Of a stretch of 64,000 nt of DNA, positions 47,708 through 57,675 are shown piece by piece; positions within the stretch are counted from its first letter, which is position 1; each line of letters opens with the position of its first letter. Where the stretch lies: positions 1 through 64,000 of the forward strand of contig CAXXPK010000007.1 of NCBI GenBank assembly GCA_963678075.2, written 5' to 3'. The translations under genes and the position numbers were made by a program. The notes beneath the pieces were generated by a model. It was not told the DNA's origin. It was given only the letters and a program-made list of their open reading frames with translations, and did not search any database. The stretch comes from Oleispirillum sp963678075. GTDB taxonomy: Bacteria; Pseudomonadota; Alphaproteobacteria; Rhodospirillales; Rhodospirillaceae.

Positions 47708-48919
47708 ATGGATTACGCACTGTTCTTCGAAGAACAGATTTCCGGCCTGAAGGCGGAGGGACGGTATCGCGTCTTCACCGAAATCATGCGTCACGTTTCG
47801 CACTTCCCCGAAGCCGCCCACTTTACTTCGTCCGGCCCCCACGACATCGTCGTCTGGTGCAGCAACGATTATCTGGGAATGGGGCAGCACCCCGAGGTGC
47901 TGGCCGCGATGCACGAGGCGATCGACCTGTGCGGCGCCGGCGCCGGGGGAACCCGCAACATTTCCGGCAACAACCGCTTTCACGTCCTGCTGGAGCAAGA
48001 ACTCGCGGGACTGCACGGAACCGAGGCCGCGCTGCTGTTCACAAGCGGCTACACCGCCAACATGACCACCCTGATGACGCTGGGCGCCGGAATTCCCGGC
48101 TGCATCGTGTTTTCGGATTCGCAGAACCACAACTCGATGATCGAGGGCATCCGCCACTCCCGCGCGCCGCGCATGATCTTCCGCCACAACGACGTGGCGC
48201 ATCTGGAAGAACTGCTGTCCAAGGCGCCGGTGAACGCACCGAAGTTGATCGCCTTCGAATCCGTCTATTCGATGGACGGCGACATCGCGCCGATCAAGGA
48301 AATCTGTGACGTCGCCGAGAAATACAACGCCATGATCTTTCTGGACGAAGTGCACGCGGTCGGCATGTACGGCGCGCACGGCGGCGGCGTTTCCGAACGC
48401 GACGGACAATCGCGTCGCCTGACCTTCATCCAGGGTACGCTGGCCAAGGCGATCGGCGTGTACGGCGGCTATGTCGCGGGCAGCCGCGCCGCCATCGACT
48501 TTATCCGTTCCTTCGGCCAGGGATTCATCTTCTCGTCGTCGATGCCGCCGACGGTGGCCGCCGGAGCGCGGGCCAGCATCCAGCATTTGAAACAGCACCC
48601 GGAACTGCGCGACCGCCACCAGGAGCGCGCCGAAACCCTGCGCCAAAAGCTGAAGGCGGCGGACCTGCCGGTGATCGTCACCGAAAGCCATATCGTGCCG
48701 GTTCTGGTCGGCGATGCCCCCCGTTGCAAGAAAGCCAGCGATCTGCTGCTGGAGGAGCACGGCATCTACATCCAGCCGATCAACTACCCCACCGTGCCGC
48801 GCGGCAGCGAACGTCTGCGGATCACTCCGACGCCGCTACACACCGACGCCCAGATGGACGCCCTGGTGATCGCCCTGCACGCGGTGTGGGCGAAACTCAA
48901 CCTAAAAATGTCGGCCTGA
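47708..48919 (+). CDS. hemA: 5-aminolevulinate synthase
   Basis: This 403-residue PLP enzyme condenses glycine and succinyl-CoA to make 5-aminolevulinate, the C4 route to heme and, where present, bacteriochlorophyll. Hallmarks are WCSNDYLGMGQHPEV, GAGAGGTRNISGNN, FLDEVHAVGMYG and the PLP lysine in GTLAKAIGVYGGY. The usual GKA(F) here reads AKA(I), a mild substitution around the lysine. Full length, no disruption. This route is diagnostic of alphaproteobacteria among bacteria. Confidence 0.94.
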   Translation: MDYALFFEEQISGLKAEGRYRVFTEIMRHVSHFPEAAHFTSSGPHDIVVWCSNDYLGMGQHPEVLAAMHEAIDLCGAGAGGTRNISGNNRFHVLLEQELAGLHGTEAALLFTSGYTANMTTLMTLGAGIPGCIVFSDSQNHNSMIEGIRHSRAPRMIFRHNDVAHLEELLSKAPVNAPKLIAFESVYSMDGDIAPIKEICDVAEKYNAMIFLDEVHAVGMYGAHGGGVSERDGQSRRLTFIQGTLAKAIGVYGGYVAGSRAAIDFIRSFGQGFIFSSSMPPTVAAGARASIQHLKQHPELRDRHQERAETLRQKLKAADLPVIVTESHIVPVLVGDAPRCKKASDLLLEEHGIYIQPINYPTVPRGSERLRITPTPLHTDAQMDALVIALHAVWAKLNLKMSA

Positions 48920-48930
48920 GAGAGCCCCCC

Positions 48931-49395
48931 TCAGCCGGGCGCCATCGCGTCCGGCATCAAGACCGCCACCACCCGCCCCCTGGCGCAAAGCCTGCCCGCG
49001 GCGGATAGCGTGACTTCGGCCACCACCTTGCGCGGCGTCACCTCGACCGCTCTGCCCCACAGTTCCAGTTCGCCGTCGATCGGCGTCGGCGCCAAATAAT
49101 CGACGTTCAGATTGGCGGTGACGAAGCGGCGATGTGGCGGCGTCCCCATTGCTCGTCCCTCGGCATCGTATGCGGCGGCCGAGGCGATGGCGGTGGCATG
49201 GCAATCTATCAACGAGGCGATCAATCCGCCATAGACGAAACCAGGGATCGCGGTGTGGTACGGTCGCGGCGTGAAACGCGCCACCGCCGCCGCCGCCGTC
49301 CAAAAGCTTTTCAGTTGATTCCCCTGGGGGTTGTTCTTGCCGCAGCCATAGCAGTGGCCGAGTTCGTCGGGATAGGTGTCCTGGATCGCTTGCAT
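48931..49395 (-). CDS. PaaI-type hotdog-fold thioesterase
   Basis: This 154-residue hotdog protein reads HCYGCGKNNPQGNQLK near the N-terminus and PGFVYGGLIASLIDCHA for the central helix, followed by TANLNVDYLAPTPIDGELEL. It probably hydrolyses acyl-CoA esters; substrate unknown. Start ATG 49395 chosen because homologous sequence begins QDTYPDELGHCYGC. Convergent with hemA, 11 bp apart. Confidence 0.85.
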   Translation of the reverse strand: MQAIQDTYPDELGHCYGCGKNNPQGNQLKSFWTAAAAVARFTPRPYHTAIPGFVYGGLIASLIDCHATAIASAAAYDAEGRAMGTPPHRRFVTANLNVDYLAPTPIDGELELWGRAVEVTPRKVVAEVTLSAAGRLCARGRVVAVLMPDAMAPG

Positions 49396-49521
49396 CGCTA
49401 CCGCTCCGTGCCGGGAAAGACTTTTGCAAGGATGCCCACTTGACGCGGTAAATTCAATGATTACAGTCAATTATAGAACACTAAAAGCATCGCCGAAGCA
49501 CCATAGGGGAGCACCATAACA

Positions 49522-50713
49522 ATGAGCAAAACCGCCGCCGGTTGGCGCAAGGACTTCGTGTGGGGGGTGTCCACCTCCAGCTATCAGATCGAGGGCGCGC
49601 ACGACGAAGATGGCCGCGCCCCGTCGATTTGGGACACCCGTTGCCGCATCGCGGGCAAGATCGCCAACGGCGATACCGGCGACGTCGCCTGCGACCATTA
49701 TCACCGCCACCCCGAAGACATCGCCCTGATGAAGGGCTTGGGCCTCGACGCCTATCGCTTCTCGGTCGCGCGGCCCCGCGTTTTGCCACGCGGCAAGGGC
49801 CGCCCCAACATGAAGGGGCTGGATTTCTATGACCGGCTGATCGACTCCCTGCTGGAAGCCAACATCGAACCGTGGCTTTGCCTCTATCACTGGGACCTGC
49901 CGCAAGCCCTGCACGACCTGGGGGGGTGGGCCAACCGCGACCGCGTCGGCTGGTTCGCCGATTACGCCGCGCTGATCGCCAACCGCCACGCGGACCGCGT
50001 CAAGAACTGGGTGACCTTCAACGAATTCGCGGTGTTCACCCTGTTCGGCTATGCCATCGATTGGAGCGCGCCGGGCATCACCGACCGCCATACCCACCTG
50101 AAGGCAATCCATCACGTCAACTTGGCCTACGGCGCGGGCGTCGATATCATCCGCAGTCTGGTCCCTGGCGCCTCGATCGGGGCCGTCCACAACCGTCAGG
50201 CGGTCTGGCCGGAAAAGGATACGGACGCCGACCGCGCCGCCGCCGCCCTACTGCACGAGCACTGGAACCTGGCCTTCCCCGACCCGCAACTGCTGGGGTA
50301 TTACCCGCCGATGATCGCCCGCGACATCGAACCCTATGTCCAGGCGGGCGATCTGGCCCGATGCCTTCCGCGACGAACTGATCGGCCTGCACCAGACCTA
50401 TAAACTACCGATCTACGTCACCGAAAACGGCTGCGGCGGCCACTTGGACGCCCCCGACGCCAACGGCCGCGTCGCCGATGCCCACCGCGTCAAATACCTG
50501 GACCTCTATACCGCGAAAATGCGCGAGGCGATGGACGCGGGCGCCGACGTGCGCGGCTATTTCGTCTGGTCGCTGTTGGATAACTTCGAATGGGGCAGCG
50601 GCTATGGCCCACGCTTCTGGCTGGTGCACGTGGATTACAAAACCCAAAAACGCACGCCGAAGGATTCCTACGCCTGGTTCCGCGACTTCGTGAAAACGGC
50701 GAAGGGAAAGTGA
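49522..50713 (+). pseudogene. GH1 β-glucosidase, internal deletion and frameshift
   Basis: The N-terminal part matches GH1 (FVWGVSTSSYQIEGAHDEDG, YHWDLPQALHDLGGW). The acid/base motif is TFNEF where NEP is standard. The frame breaks near 50360 (YVQAGDLARCLPRR) and resumes in another frame at DAFRDELIGLHQTYKLPIYV, with the nucleophile in TENG and the C-terminal VWSLLDNFEWGSGY. Roughly 60-90 residues between are missing. Non-functional. Confidence 0.87.
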
Positions 50714-50723
50714 AAAACCCTAG

Positions 50724-51371
50724 GCTTAGGACTCATTAAGGTTCGATCCAAAAGAGGAGGAGTACCGCGATGATGACGGCGGCAAAGAAGACATCCGCGC
50801 ATCGGTCATATCGGGTGTGGATACGCCACCAATCCTTGAGGCGAGCGAAGAGGTTCTCGATCCTATGACGCTGGCGACAGAGGATTTTGTCGTAAGCGTA
50901 CTGGGTTTTGCGATGACGCATTGGCGGGATGCATGTAGCGATCCCTCGCTGTGTCAAAGCCTCTCGAAGGGGATCACCGTCATAGCCCTTGTCGGCGATC
51001 AGGACGTTGGCCTCGGGAAATGGGTCGAGCAACAGCATCGCGCCTTTGTGATCGCTCATTTGCCCCTCGCTGAGCAGCAGGATGAGGGGCCTTCCTTGTC
51101 CGTCGCAAACCGCATGAAGCTTGGAGTTCAGCCCGCCTTTTGTGCGTCCGATACATCGGGGAAGAGCCCCTTTTTATAGAGGCTCGCGGCGGTCCGATGA
51201 GCTTTCAGGTGGGTTGCATCGATCATCAACCGGTCTGGAGGGCCAGCCTCTCCCGTCAAGGCCGCGAAGATCCGGCTGAACACCCCAAGTCGGCTCCAGC
51301 GAACGAAACGATTATAGAGGGTTTTGTGGGGGCCATAGACAGGTGGTGCATCTCGCCACCGTAAGCCGTTG
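50724..51371 (-). mobile_element. IS-B copy 3, truncated
   Basis: The 3' end GCTTAGGACTCATTAA is next to CTAG (50720-50723), just after the GH1 stop. The 5' ~200 bp, including the OrfA start and left end, are deleted at 51371, where the sequence joins the ABC transporter reading frame. Confidence 0.9.
50736..51371 (-). pseudogene. IS-B transposase fragment
   Basis: OrfB (50736-51059) and the C-terminal two-thirds of OrfA (from NGLRWRDAPPVYG) remain. OrfA has no start of its own and is read as an extension of the ABC transporter frame, ending at 51128. Confidence 0.85.
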
Positions 51372-53116
51372 ACCCGCACCAGGGAGATACGGCGGCGATG
51401 GAAGGCCATCACGCTGGAACGATGACTGATGGTGATGACGGCGGCGGCGAGATATTCGGCGAAGAGCATCTCCATCATCTGACGCTCGGTGTCGCGATCA
51501 AGGCCGTTTGTCGCTTCCTCGATGAAGATCCAGTCCGGTCTATGCATCAGCAAACGCGCGAACCCCAGGCGCTGTTGTTCGCCAACCGCAAGGTTCTGTT
51601 CCCAGTTGCCGGTTTCATCCAGACGATCGACGAAATCCACCAGACCGACGCGTTTAAGGGCGGCACGCAGGGTATCGTCATCGTCAAGGTTGGGAACTTG
51701 CGGAAAGATGATGGCGGTGCGCAGCGGGCCGATCGGCAGATAGGCCCGCCGCAGCATAAAGAAAATCGACGCCCCCGACGGCAAATCGACCTGCCCACGC
51801 CCCCACTGCCACAACCGCGCCACCACCTTGAACAGCTTCACGGCAGCACCGGGATCGCCGGTGATCAGCACCCGTTCCCCCGCCGCGATCGTGGTCGAGA
51901 AGCGGGCGATTTGAGTGACGCCGTTGGAATCCGCGATCTCGACATTATGGAAGGCCAGAGTCGGCGCGGCGGCTTGGGCGGTGCGGATGCCATCGTGGCC
52001 GCCCGCGTCGATCCGCTTCGAGACCAGATCGATGCCATCGACCAAACGCAGCACGCGCTCGACCGAGGCGCGCCACTCCGCCACGCTGGCCAGATTGTCG
52101 ATCGGCCAGGACAAGGCGGCGGTCATCTGCCCGAACGCCTGCGAGGTCTGCATCAGCATGCCCAGGGTGATGGTGCCGGCGATGTAACGCGGCGCCGCCA
52201 CCAGGAACGGAAACGCCATCGACAGCACCGACCAACTGGACGAGAAGTACATCAGCTTGGTCAGCACCCAGGTTTGCCCGTCCCAGGCCTGCACGACACG
52301 GCGAAATAAGCTACGGAAATGGCGGCGCTCTCCGGTTTCGCCATGCAGAAGCGCAATCGCCATAGCGTTTTCGCGGGCGTGAACCAGTCCAAAGCAAAAA
52401 TTGGCCTCGTCCGTCTGGCGACGATCGACGGCCCGCACCAACGGCTTGCCCAACGCTCGGGCGACCACCGCGCCCACCCCGGAATAAATCACCGCAAGCC
52501 ACACCAAATGCCCCGGCAACGGCACTTCCAAACCGCCCAGGGTGGTCAACACCGGCCCCGACAACGACCACAGGATTTGCGTGAAGCTAATCAGCAGCAG
52601 GGAATAAAAGAGCGAATGTGCCAGGTCGATAGCGGCCTCGGTGGTGATGCGGATGTCCTCGGCGATGCGACCGTCGGGATTGTCGTGATCGCCGGGCATC
52701 AGGTTCAGCAGATACTGCCTCCCACCCGACATCCACTCACGGAAGACGCGATAGGTCAGCCATTGCCGCCACGCCACCTGCAAGCGCCGTTTCACCCGCA
52801 AATGGGTCGTGGTCACCAAAACATTGCCAACGATGATCAGAAACAAGACGCCGATCAGAGCCTCGAACCGCTGCATCGCCCGTTGTTCCAGGGCGTCAAA
52901 AAGCTTCTCATTCCAGACGTTAAGGGCAATCAGAAAGCTAACCTGGATCACCGTCAAGACCAAGAGGGCAAGTCCCAAGCCGGTCAGGCGCCAGCCGTCT
53001 TCGGACGACCAGAACGGCATCGCAAGATCCACGAAACGGCGAAAAAAGGAAGGTGCCTGTCGCGGCTTGGTGACAACCGATGTCTCAGCGCTGTCGTCCC
53101 CCACGATGTCCCTCAT
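51372..53116 (-). CDS. SbmA/YddA-type ABC transporter (ABC_membrane_2), degenerate ATPase, C-terminus replaced
   Basis: The N-terminal membrane domain has six helices (LALLVLTVIQVSFLIALNVW; NDQ-type FDALEQRAMQRFEALIG) and the family stretch NPDGRIAEDIRITTEAAIDL. In the ATPase domain the signature LAVGEQQRLGFARLL is present. Walker A reads ITGDPGAAVKLFK instead of GxxGxGKST, and Walker B reads WIFIEEATNGLD with Glu replacing Asp. It probably cannot hydrolyse ATP. After SHRSSVMAFHRRRISLVRV the frame runs straight into IS-B transposase (81 residues to TGA 51128), a chimeric tail replacing the natural end. Confidence 0.82.
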
Positions 53117-53294
53117 TCCGCCGCAGCAGAGCGCCGCGCGGCTTTTCCCCGATTAAACAGTGGCGCGCGCGGCAATGCCAGAGAAAACCGTGAACCTCAT
53201 GCCGCGGGCGGAGTCTGGCACCGGGTTTGCATGGTCACGGCCAGGACGAACCCGCGTCCCACGGGGCAAGCGCCCTCGTGGACCCGCATCAAGG

Positions 53295-54062
53295 ATGGAC
53301 CGAACCCGCATGCCGCACCTGTATAGGACCCTTGCGAAGCCCCTGAACAAAGCCCTGTTTCTGGCGACTTTATTGTTTCTAGCCAGCGGGTTGCAGGCGG
53401 GCGCATGGTCCGGGACATGCATCGACACGGCGGCGCGCGTCAACCGCGCGGAAGGCCTTCCCCACAACATGCTGGGCAGCCTTGCGATCACCGAAGGCGG
53501 TCGCTGGGACGCCGACGCCAAGGCAAAAGTTGCCTGGCCGTGGACCGTCACCTCCGGTGGCGAGGGGCAGTATTTTCCCACCAAGGCCGCAGCCATCGCC
53601 GAGGTGAAGCGTCTGCGCGCCAAGGGCGTCGAAAATATCGACGTCGGCTGCATGCAGATCAACCTGAAATACCACCCCAACGCCTTTTCCTCCCTGGCCG
53701 AGGCCTTCGACCCCGAAGCCAACGTCCGCTACGCCGCGCGCTTCCTGAAGGACCTGAGGCGGTCCTTGCACGGTTGGTCCGAAGCGGTGCGCCATTACCA
53801 TTCCGCCGACACCGAACGGGGCCTCGCCTATGAAAAGCGGGTCGCCATCAACCTGCGCGACCTGCAGGGTGAAAAATCGGCGCAGCCGCGACCGACGGAA
53901 ACCGCCGTGGCAACCGCGCGGCCCGAGAGCCGACCGCTACGAGTCGCGGACAATTCAGAGGCGCGACAGCGCCGCGCCGAGGCCCGGGCCGAGGCGGATG
54001 CCTGGCGGCAACGCAAACTGAACGAATACCTTGTGCGCAAGGCCGCGCTACGCGACGGCTAA
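53295..54062 (+). CDS. Lytic transglycosylase (SLT-like)
   Basis: The signal peptide KALFLATLLFLASGLQAGAW is followed by a short goose-type lysozyme-like domain: AARVNRAEGLPHNMLGSLAITEGGRW with the catalytic Glu, then VGCMQINLKYHPNAFSSL and VRYAARFLKDLRR. A charged Arg/Ala-rich coiled C-terminus (QRRAEARAEADAWRQRK) ends it. It cleaves peptidoglycan glycan strands. Start ATG 53295 chosen over 53160 because the upstream 45 residues look non-coding; 53310 is also possible. Confidence 0.83.
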   Translation: MDRTRMPHLYRTLAKPLNKALFLATLLFLASGLQAGAWSGTCIDTAARVNRAEGLPHNMLGSLAITEGGRWDADAKAKVAWPWTVTSGGEGQYFPTKAAAIAEVKRLRAKGVENIDVGCMQINLKYHPNAFSSLAEAFDPEANVRYAARFLKDLRRSLHGWSEAVRHYHSADTERGLAYEKRVAINLRDLQGEKSAQPRPTETAVATARPESRPLRVADNSEARQRRAEARAEADAWRQRKLNEYLVRKAALRDG

Positions 54063-54169
54063 CGAAGAGACGCACCGAATTTTGCAAAAAATCGCCGCGG
54101 AAGTCTGGAAACTCCCCGCGAAACCGCTGTATTCTGATCCCGCACGACGGCCATGCACGGGAGACGATC

Positions 54170-56584
54170 ATGAGCGAGTGGAGCCTTGTCTACGATCATT
54201 ACGATCCCAAGGAACAAGGCTTGCGCGAGGCGCTGTGCGCCACCGGAAACGGTTATTTCTGCACGCGCGGCGCTTTTCCTTGGGCGAAGGCCAACGAGGT
54301 CCACTATCCGGGAACCTACGTCGCGGGCGGTTACAATCGCCTGACCTCGAAGATCGACGAGCACGAAGTCGAAAACGAGGATCTGGTCAACTTCCCCAAC
54401 TGGCTGAGCCTGACCTTCCGGATCGACGGCGGCGCTTGGTTCGACCTCGATACCGCCGAGATTCTGTCCTTCGAGCAAACGCTGGATCTGCGCGAGGGCA
54501 TGCTGAAACACGCCATCCGCTTCCGCCACGACAAAGGCCACGAAACCACCCTGCAAATGCGCCGCTTCGTCCACATGGGCTGGCCGCATCACGCGGTGCA
54601 GGAAATGGTGGTGATCGCCCAGAACTGGTCGGGGACCATCGAATTCCGCTCCGCCCTTGACGGACACGTCGAGAATAAGGGCGTCGAACGCTACAGCCAT
54701 TTGGCCTCGCAGCATCTGGACTACATCAAAAGCGGGGAATTCACCGGAACGTTAAGCCCGGACAAGATGATCTATCTGATCACCCGTTCGTCGCAAAGCC
54801 GCCTGCGCATCGGCATGGCGGCGCGCACCCGGATTTTTCGAAACAGCGTCTGGCAGGAGGACGCGGCAATCACGGTTTCGGCCTGCGACGGGTACGTCGA
54901 AGCCACCATCCCGGTGGAGATCGCCCGCAGCGAGCCGATCCGCGTCGAAAAGGTCTGCACGCTCTACACCTCCCGCGACAAGGCGATTTCCGAAGCCGGT
55001 CTGGCCGCCCGCGAGGCCCTGGACCGTTGCCGCGACATCGCCGCCCTGCAACAAAACCATCTGCGCGCCTGGAGCAACTATTGGGAACGTTGCGACATCG
55101 TGCTGCACCCGTCGTTGCACGAAGAGCAAAAGATTCTTCGCCTGCATATCTTCCATCTGATGCAAACCGCCTCCAACCACACGCTGGACCTCGACGTCGG
55201 TGTCCCGGCGCGCGGCTGGACCGGGGAATCCTATCGCGGCCATGTTTTCTGGGATGAACTGTTCATCCTGCCGTTCATGACCTTCCGGCTGCCGATCGTC
55301 AGCCGCTCCCTGTTGGAATACCGCTACATGCGGTTGGGCCGGGCGCGTCTGAACGCACAGTTGGAAGGTTTTCGCGGCGCCATGTTCCCCTGGCAAAGCG
55401 GCAGCGACGGTCGCGAAGAATCGAAGCCCGAGCACTACACCCCGGCCACCGGCCAATGGGCACCCGACAACTCGCGCCGACAGCGCCATATCAACCTGTC
55501 AATGGCCTGGAACGTCTGGCACTATTTCTCGGCCTCCGGCGATCGCCGCTGGATGGGATTGCGCGGCGCCGAGATCATCGTCCTGATCGCCCGCTTCTTC
55601 GCCTCTTTGGCCAAGGACGATAAGAAGGAAGACCGTTACACCATCGACGGTGTCCTCGGACCCGACCAGTACCATCACGGCTTCCCAACCTCGGCGCCGC
55701 ACACCGGGGTAAAAGACAACGCCTACACCAACGTCATGGTGGCTTGGCTGATGGACACCGTGCTGACCGTTCTGGATGTCATCGACGACATTTACCTTCG
55801 CGAACTGATGACCAAGCTCGACATCCAGAAGGACGAGATCGAAACCTGGACCGATATGAGCCTGAAGATGTCGGTCCCCTTCTTCGACAACGGCGTAATC
55901 AGCCAGTTCGAGGGTTTCCAAAGCCTGGAGGAGATCGACCTCGGGGCCTATCGTGAAAAGCATGGCGACATCCAGCGCCTTGACCGCATCTTCGACGCCG
56001 AGGGACTGGACATCAATCGTTACAAGGTCTGCAAGCAGGCCGATGTGCTGATGCTCTACTACCTGTTCACGGAATCCGAGCTGTCGGCGCTTTTATTCCG
56101 CCTGGGCTATGACTTCTCCAAGGAGGACTACCGCCGTACCATGGATTACTACATGGCGCGAACCACCCACGGCACCACCTTAAGCCACTTGGTGCACACC
56201 TGGATTCTGGTGCGCAACAACGACCCGCGCGCCTGGGACCTGATGCAAACCGCCTTGCGTGCCGATTTGACCGACATCATCGGCGGCACCACCCGCGAAG
56301 GCGTCCACCTGGGAATGATGTCGGGAACCGCCGACATGTTCCAACGGGGTTTCACCGGCGCGCGCGTCAGCGATGGGATTCTCAGCCTCGACCCCGTTTT
56401 CCAGGACAAAATCAAGCAGTTGAAGTGTAAGCTTCGCTTCCACGGAAACTGGCTGGCAATCGACATGAACGAGGACCGCATTTGCGTCAATGCCGATTCC
56501 TCCTGGTCCGAACCGGTAACGATCTGCGTCCGCGGCGAATGCCGCAAGCTGTCGCCGGGTTCGACCCTGATTTACAAACTGTAA
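54170..56584 (+). CDS. GH65 disaccharide phosphorylase-like protein, altered acid motif
   Basis: This 804-residue protein has the GH65 layout: β-sandwich N-domain (LREALCATGNGYFCTRGAFPW), linker, (α/α)6 catalytic barrel (WTGESYRGHVFWDELFILPF; NVWHYFSASGDRRWM; DNAYTNVMVAWLM; KQADVLMLYYLF) and C-terminal β-sheet. Family members phosphorolyse maltose, trehalose or kojibiose. The expected acid motif GPDEYH reads GPDQYHHG (near 55661), so the catalytic Glu is Gln. The frame is intact. It may be inactive, or a non-catalytic/altered enzyme. Confidence 0.87.
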   Translation: MSEWSLVYDHYDPKEQGLREALCATGNGYFCTRGAFPWAKANEVHYPGTYVAGGYNRLTSKIDEHEVENEDLVNFPNWLSLTFRIDGGAWFDLDTAEILSFEQTLDLREGMLKHAIRFRHDKGHETTLQMRRFVHMGWPHHAVQEMVVIAQNWSGTIEFRSALDGHVENKGVERYSHLASQHLDYIKSGEFTGTLSPDKMIYLITRSSQSRLRIGMAARTRIFRNSVWQEDAAITVSACDGYVEATIPVEIARSEPIRVEKVCTLYTSRDKAISEAGLAAREALDRCRDIAALQQNHLRAWSNYWERCDIVLHPSLHEEQKILRLHIFHLMQTASNHTLDLDVGVPARGWTGESYRGHVFWDELFILPFMTFRLPIVSRSLLEYRYMRLGRARLNAQLEGFRGAMFPWQSGSDGREESKPEHYTPATGQWAPDNSRRQRHINLSMAWNVWHYFSASGDRRWMGLRGAEIIVLIARFFASLAKDDKKEDRYTIDGVLGPDQYHHGFPTSAPHTGVKDNAYTNVMVAWLMDTVLTVLDVIDDIYLRELMTKLDIQKDEIETWTDMSLKMSVPFFDNGVISQFEGFQSLEEIDLGAYREKHGDIQRLDRIFDAEGLDINRYKVCKQADVLMLYYLFTESELSALLFRLGYDFSKEDYRRTMDYYMARTTHGTTLSHLVHTWILVRNNDPRAWDLMQTALRADLTDIIGGTTREGVHLGMMSGTADMFQRGFTGARVSDGILSLDPVFQDKIKQLKCKLRFHGNWLAIDMNEDRICVNADSSWSEPVTICVRGECRKLSPGSTLIYKL

Positions 56585-56594
56585 TTGCCTCCAC

Positions 56595-56623
56595 GGGGGC
56601 GGGAATCTTAAAACCCCGCCCCC
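56595..56623 (+). terminator. GC-rich hairpin after GH65 gene
   Basis: GGGGGCGGG pairs with CCCGCCCCC across an AATCTTAAAAC loop, 11 nt after the stop. No T run follows, so terminator function is uncertain. Confidence 0.4.
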
Positions 56624-56713
56624 AGGCATAACTCCCGCCCACGGCGACCGCTGCGAACGGCCCCTTGCGCCTCCGCGTGTTGCGACATGGACACACGGCA
56701 AAAATGGCTCTAG

Positions 56714-56729
56714 GTTCAGGACCCATTAG
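56714..56729. repeat. Orphan IS-B end (GTTCAGGACCCATTAG) next to CTAG
   Basis: Sixteen bases identical to the 5' terminus of IS-B lie after CTAG (56710-56713) and directly abut the 3' terminus of IS-B copy 4. They are the remains of an earlier insertion, or a join of two element ends. Confidence 0.75.
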
Positions 56730-57573
56730 GCTCAGGACTCATTAAGGTTCGATCCAGAAGAGGAGGAGTACCGCGATGATGATGGCGGCAAAGAAGATAT
56801 CCGCGCATCGGTCATATCGGGTGTGGATGCGCCGCCAATCCTTGAGGCGAGCGAAGAGGTTCTCGATCCTATGACGCTGGCGATAGAGGGTTTTGTCGTA
56901 AGTGTACTGGGTTTTGCGATGACGCATTGGCGGGATGCATGTAGCGATCCCTCTCTGTGTCAAAGCCCCTCGAAGGGGATCACCGTCATAGCCCTTGTCG
57001 GCGATCAGGACGTTGGCCTTGGGAAATAAGTCGAGCAACAGCATCGCGCCTTTGTAATCGCTCATTTGCCCCTCGCTGAGCAGCAGGATGAGGGGCCTTC
57101 CTTGTCCGTCGCAAACCGCATGAAGCTTGGAGTTCAGCCCGCCTTTTGTGCGTCCGATACATCGGGGAAGAGCCCCTTTTTATAGAGGCTCGCGGCGGTC
57201 CGATGAGCTTTCAGGTGGGTTGCATCGATCATCAACCGGTCTGGAGGGCCTGCCGCTCCCGTCAAGGCCGCGAAGATCCGGCTGAACACCCCAAGTCGGC
57301 TCCAGCGAACGAAACGATTATAGAGGGTTTTGTGGGGGCCATGGACGGGTGGTGCATCTCGCCACCGTAAGCCGTTGCGGATCACATGAACGATGCCGCT
57401 GATCACTCGCCGATCATCAACCCGCAGCACGCCATGCGATAGCGGGAAATGCGGCTCGATCTTCGCCAACTGCCTCTCTGACAACCAAAACAGATCACTC
57501 ATGGATGGGGTCCTCCCTCCCATGAGTGAATCAGCCGCCGATCTGCCTGACAATAATTTAATGGGCCCTGAAC
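56730..57573 (-). mobile_element. IS-B copy 4, full length
   Basis: 844 bp with both ends (GCTCAGGACTCATTAA; complement GTTCAGGGCCCATTAA). Left neighbour is the orphan IS-B end (TTAG), right neighbour CCAGACTTTATG. No target duplication is visible. Confidence 0.92.
56742..57502 (-). CDS. IS-B transposase, OrfA-OrfB by -1 frameshifting
   Basis: OrfA runs from ATG 57502 (DLFWLSERQLAKIEPHF) to 57134; OrfB continues in the -1 frame from CACAAAAGG to 56742. The DDE residues are as in copy 2. Small substitutions distinguish it (AALTGAAGPPDR; GDPLRGALTQRG; QYTYDKTLY). It appears translatable. Confidence 0.86.
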
Positions 57574-57675
57574 CCAGACTTTATGTAAAGTCAAAAACGT
57601 AAGGGAGATAGCCGGATTGTTTCCTTCGCGCGGTTTTCCGGCGGATAAACACTTGGCATCGCCGAAAGGATCTTC

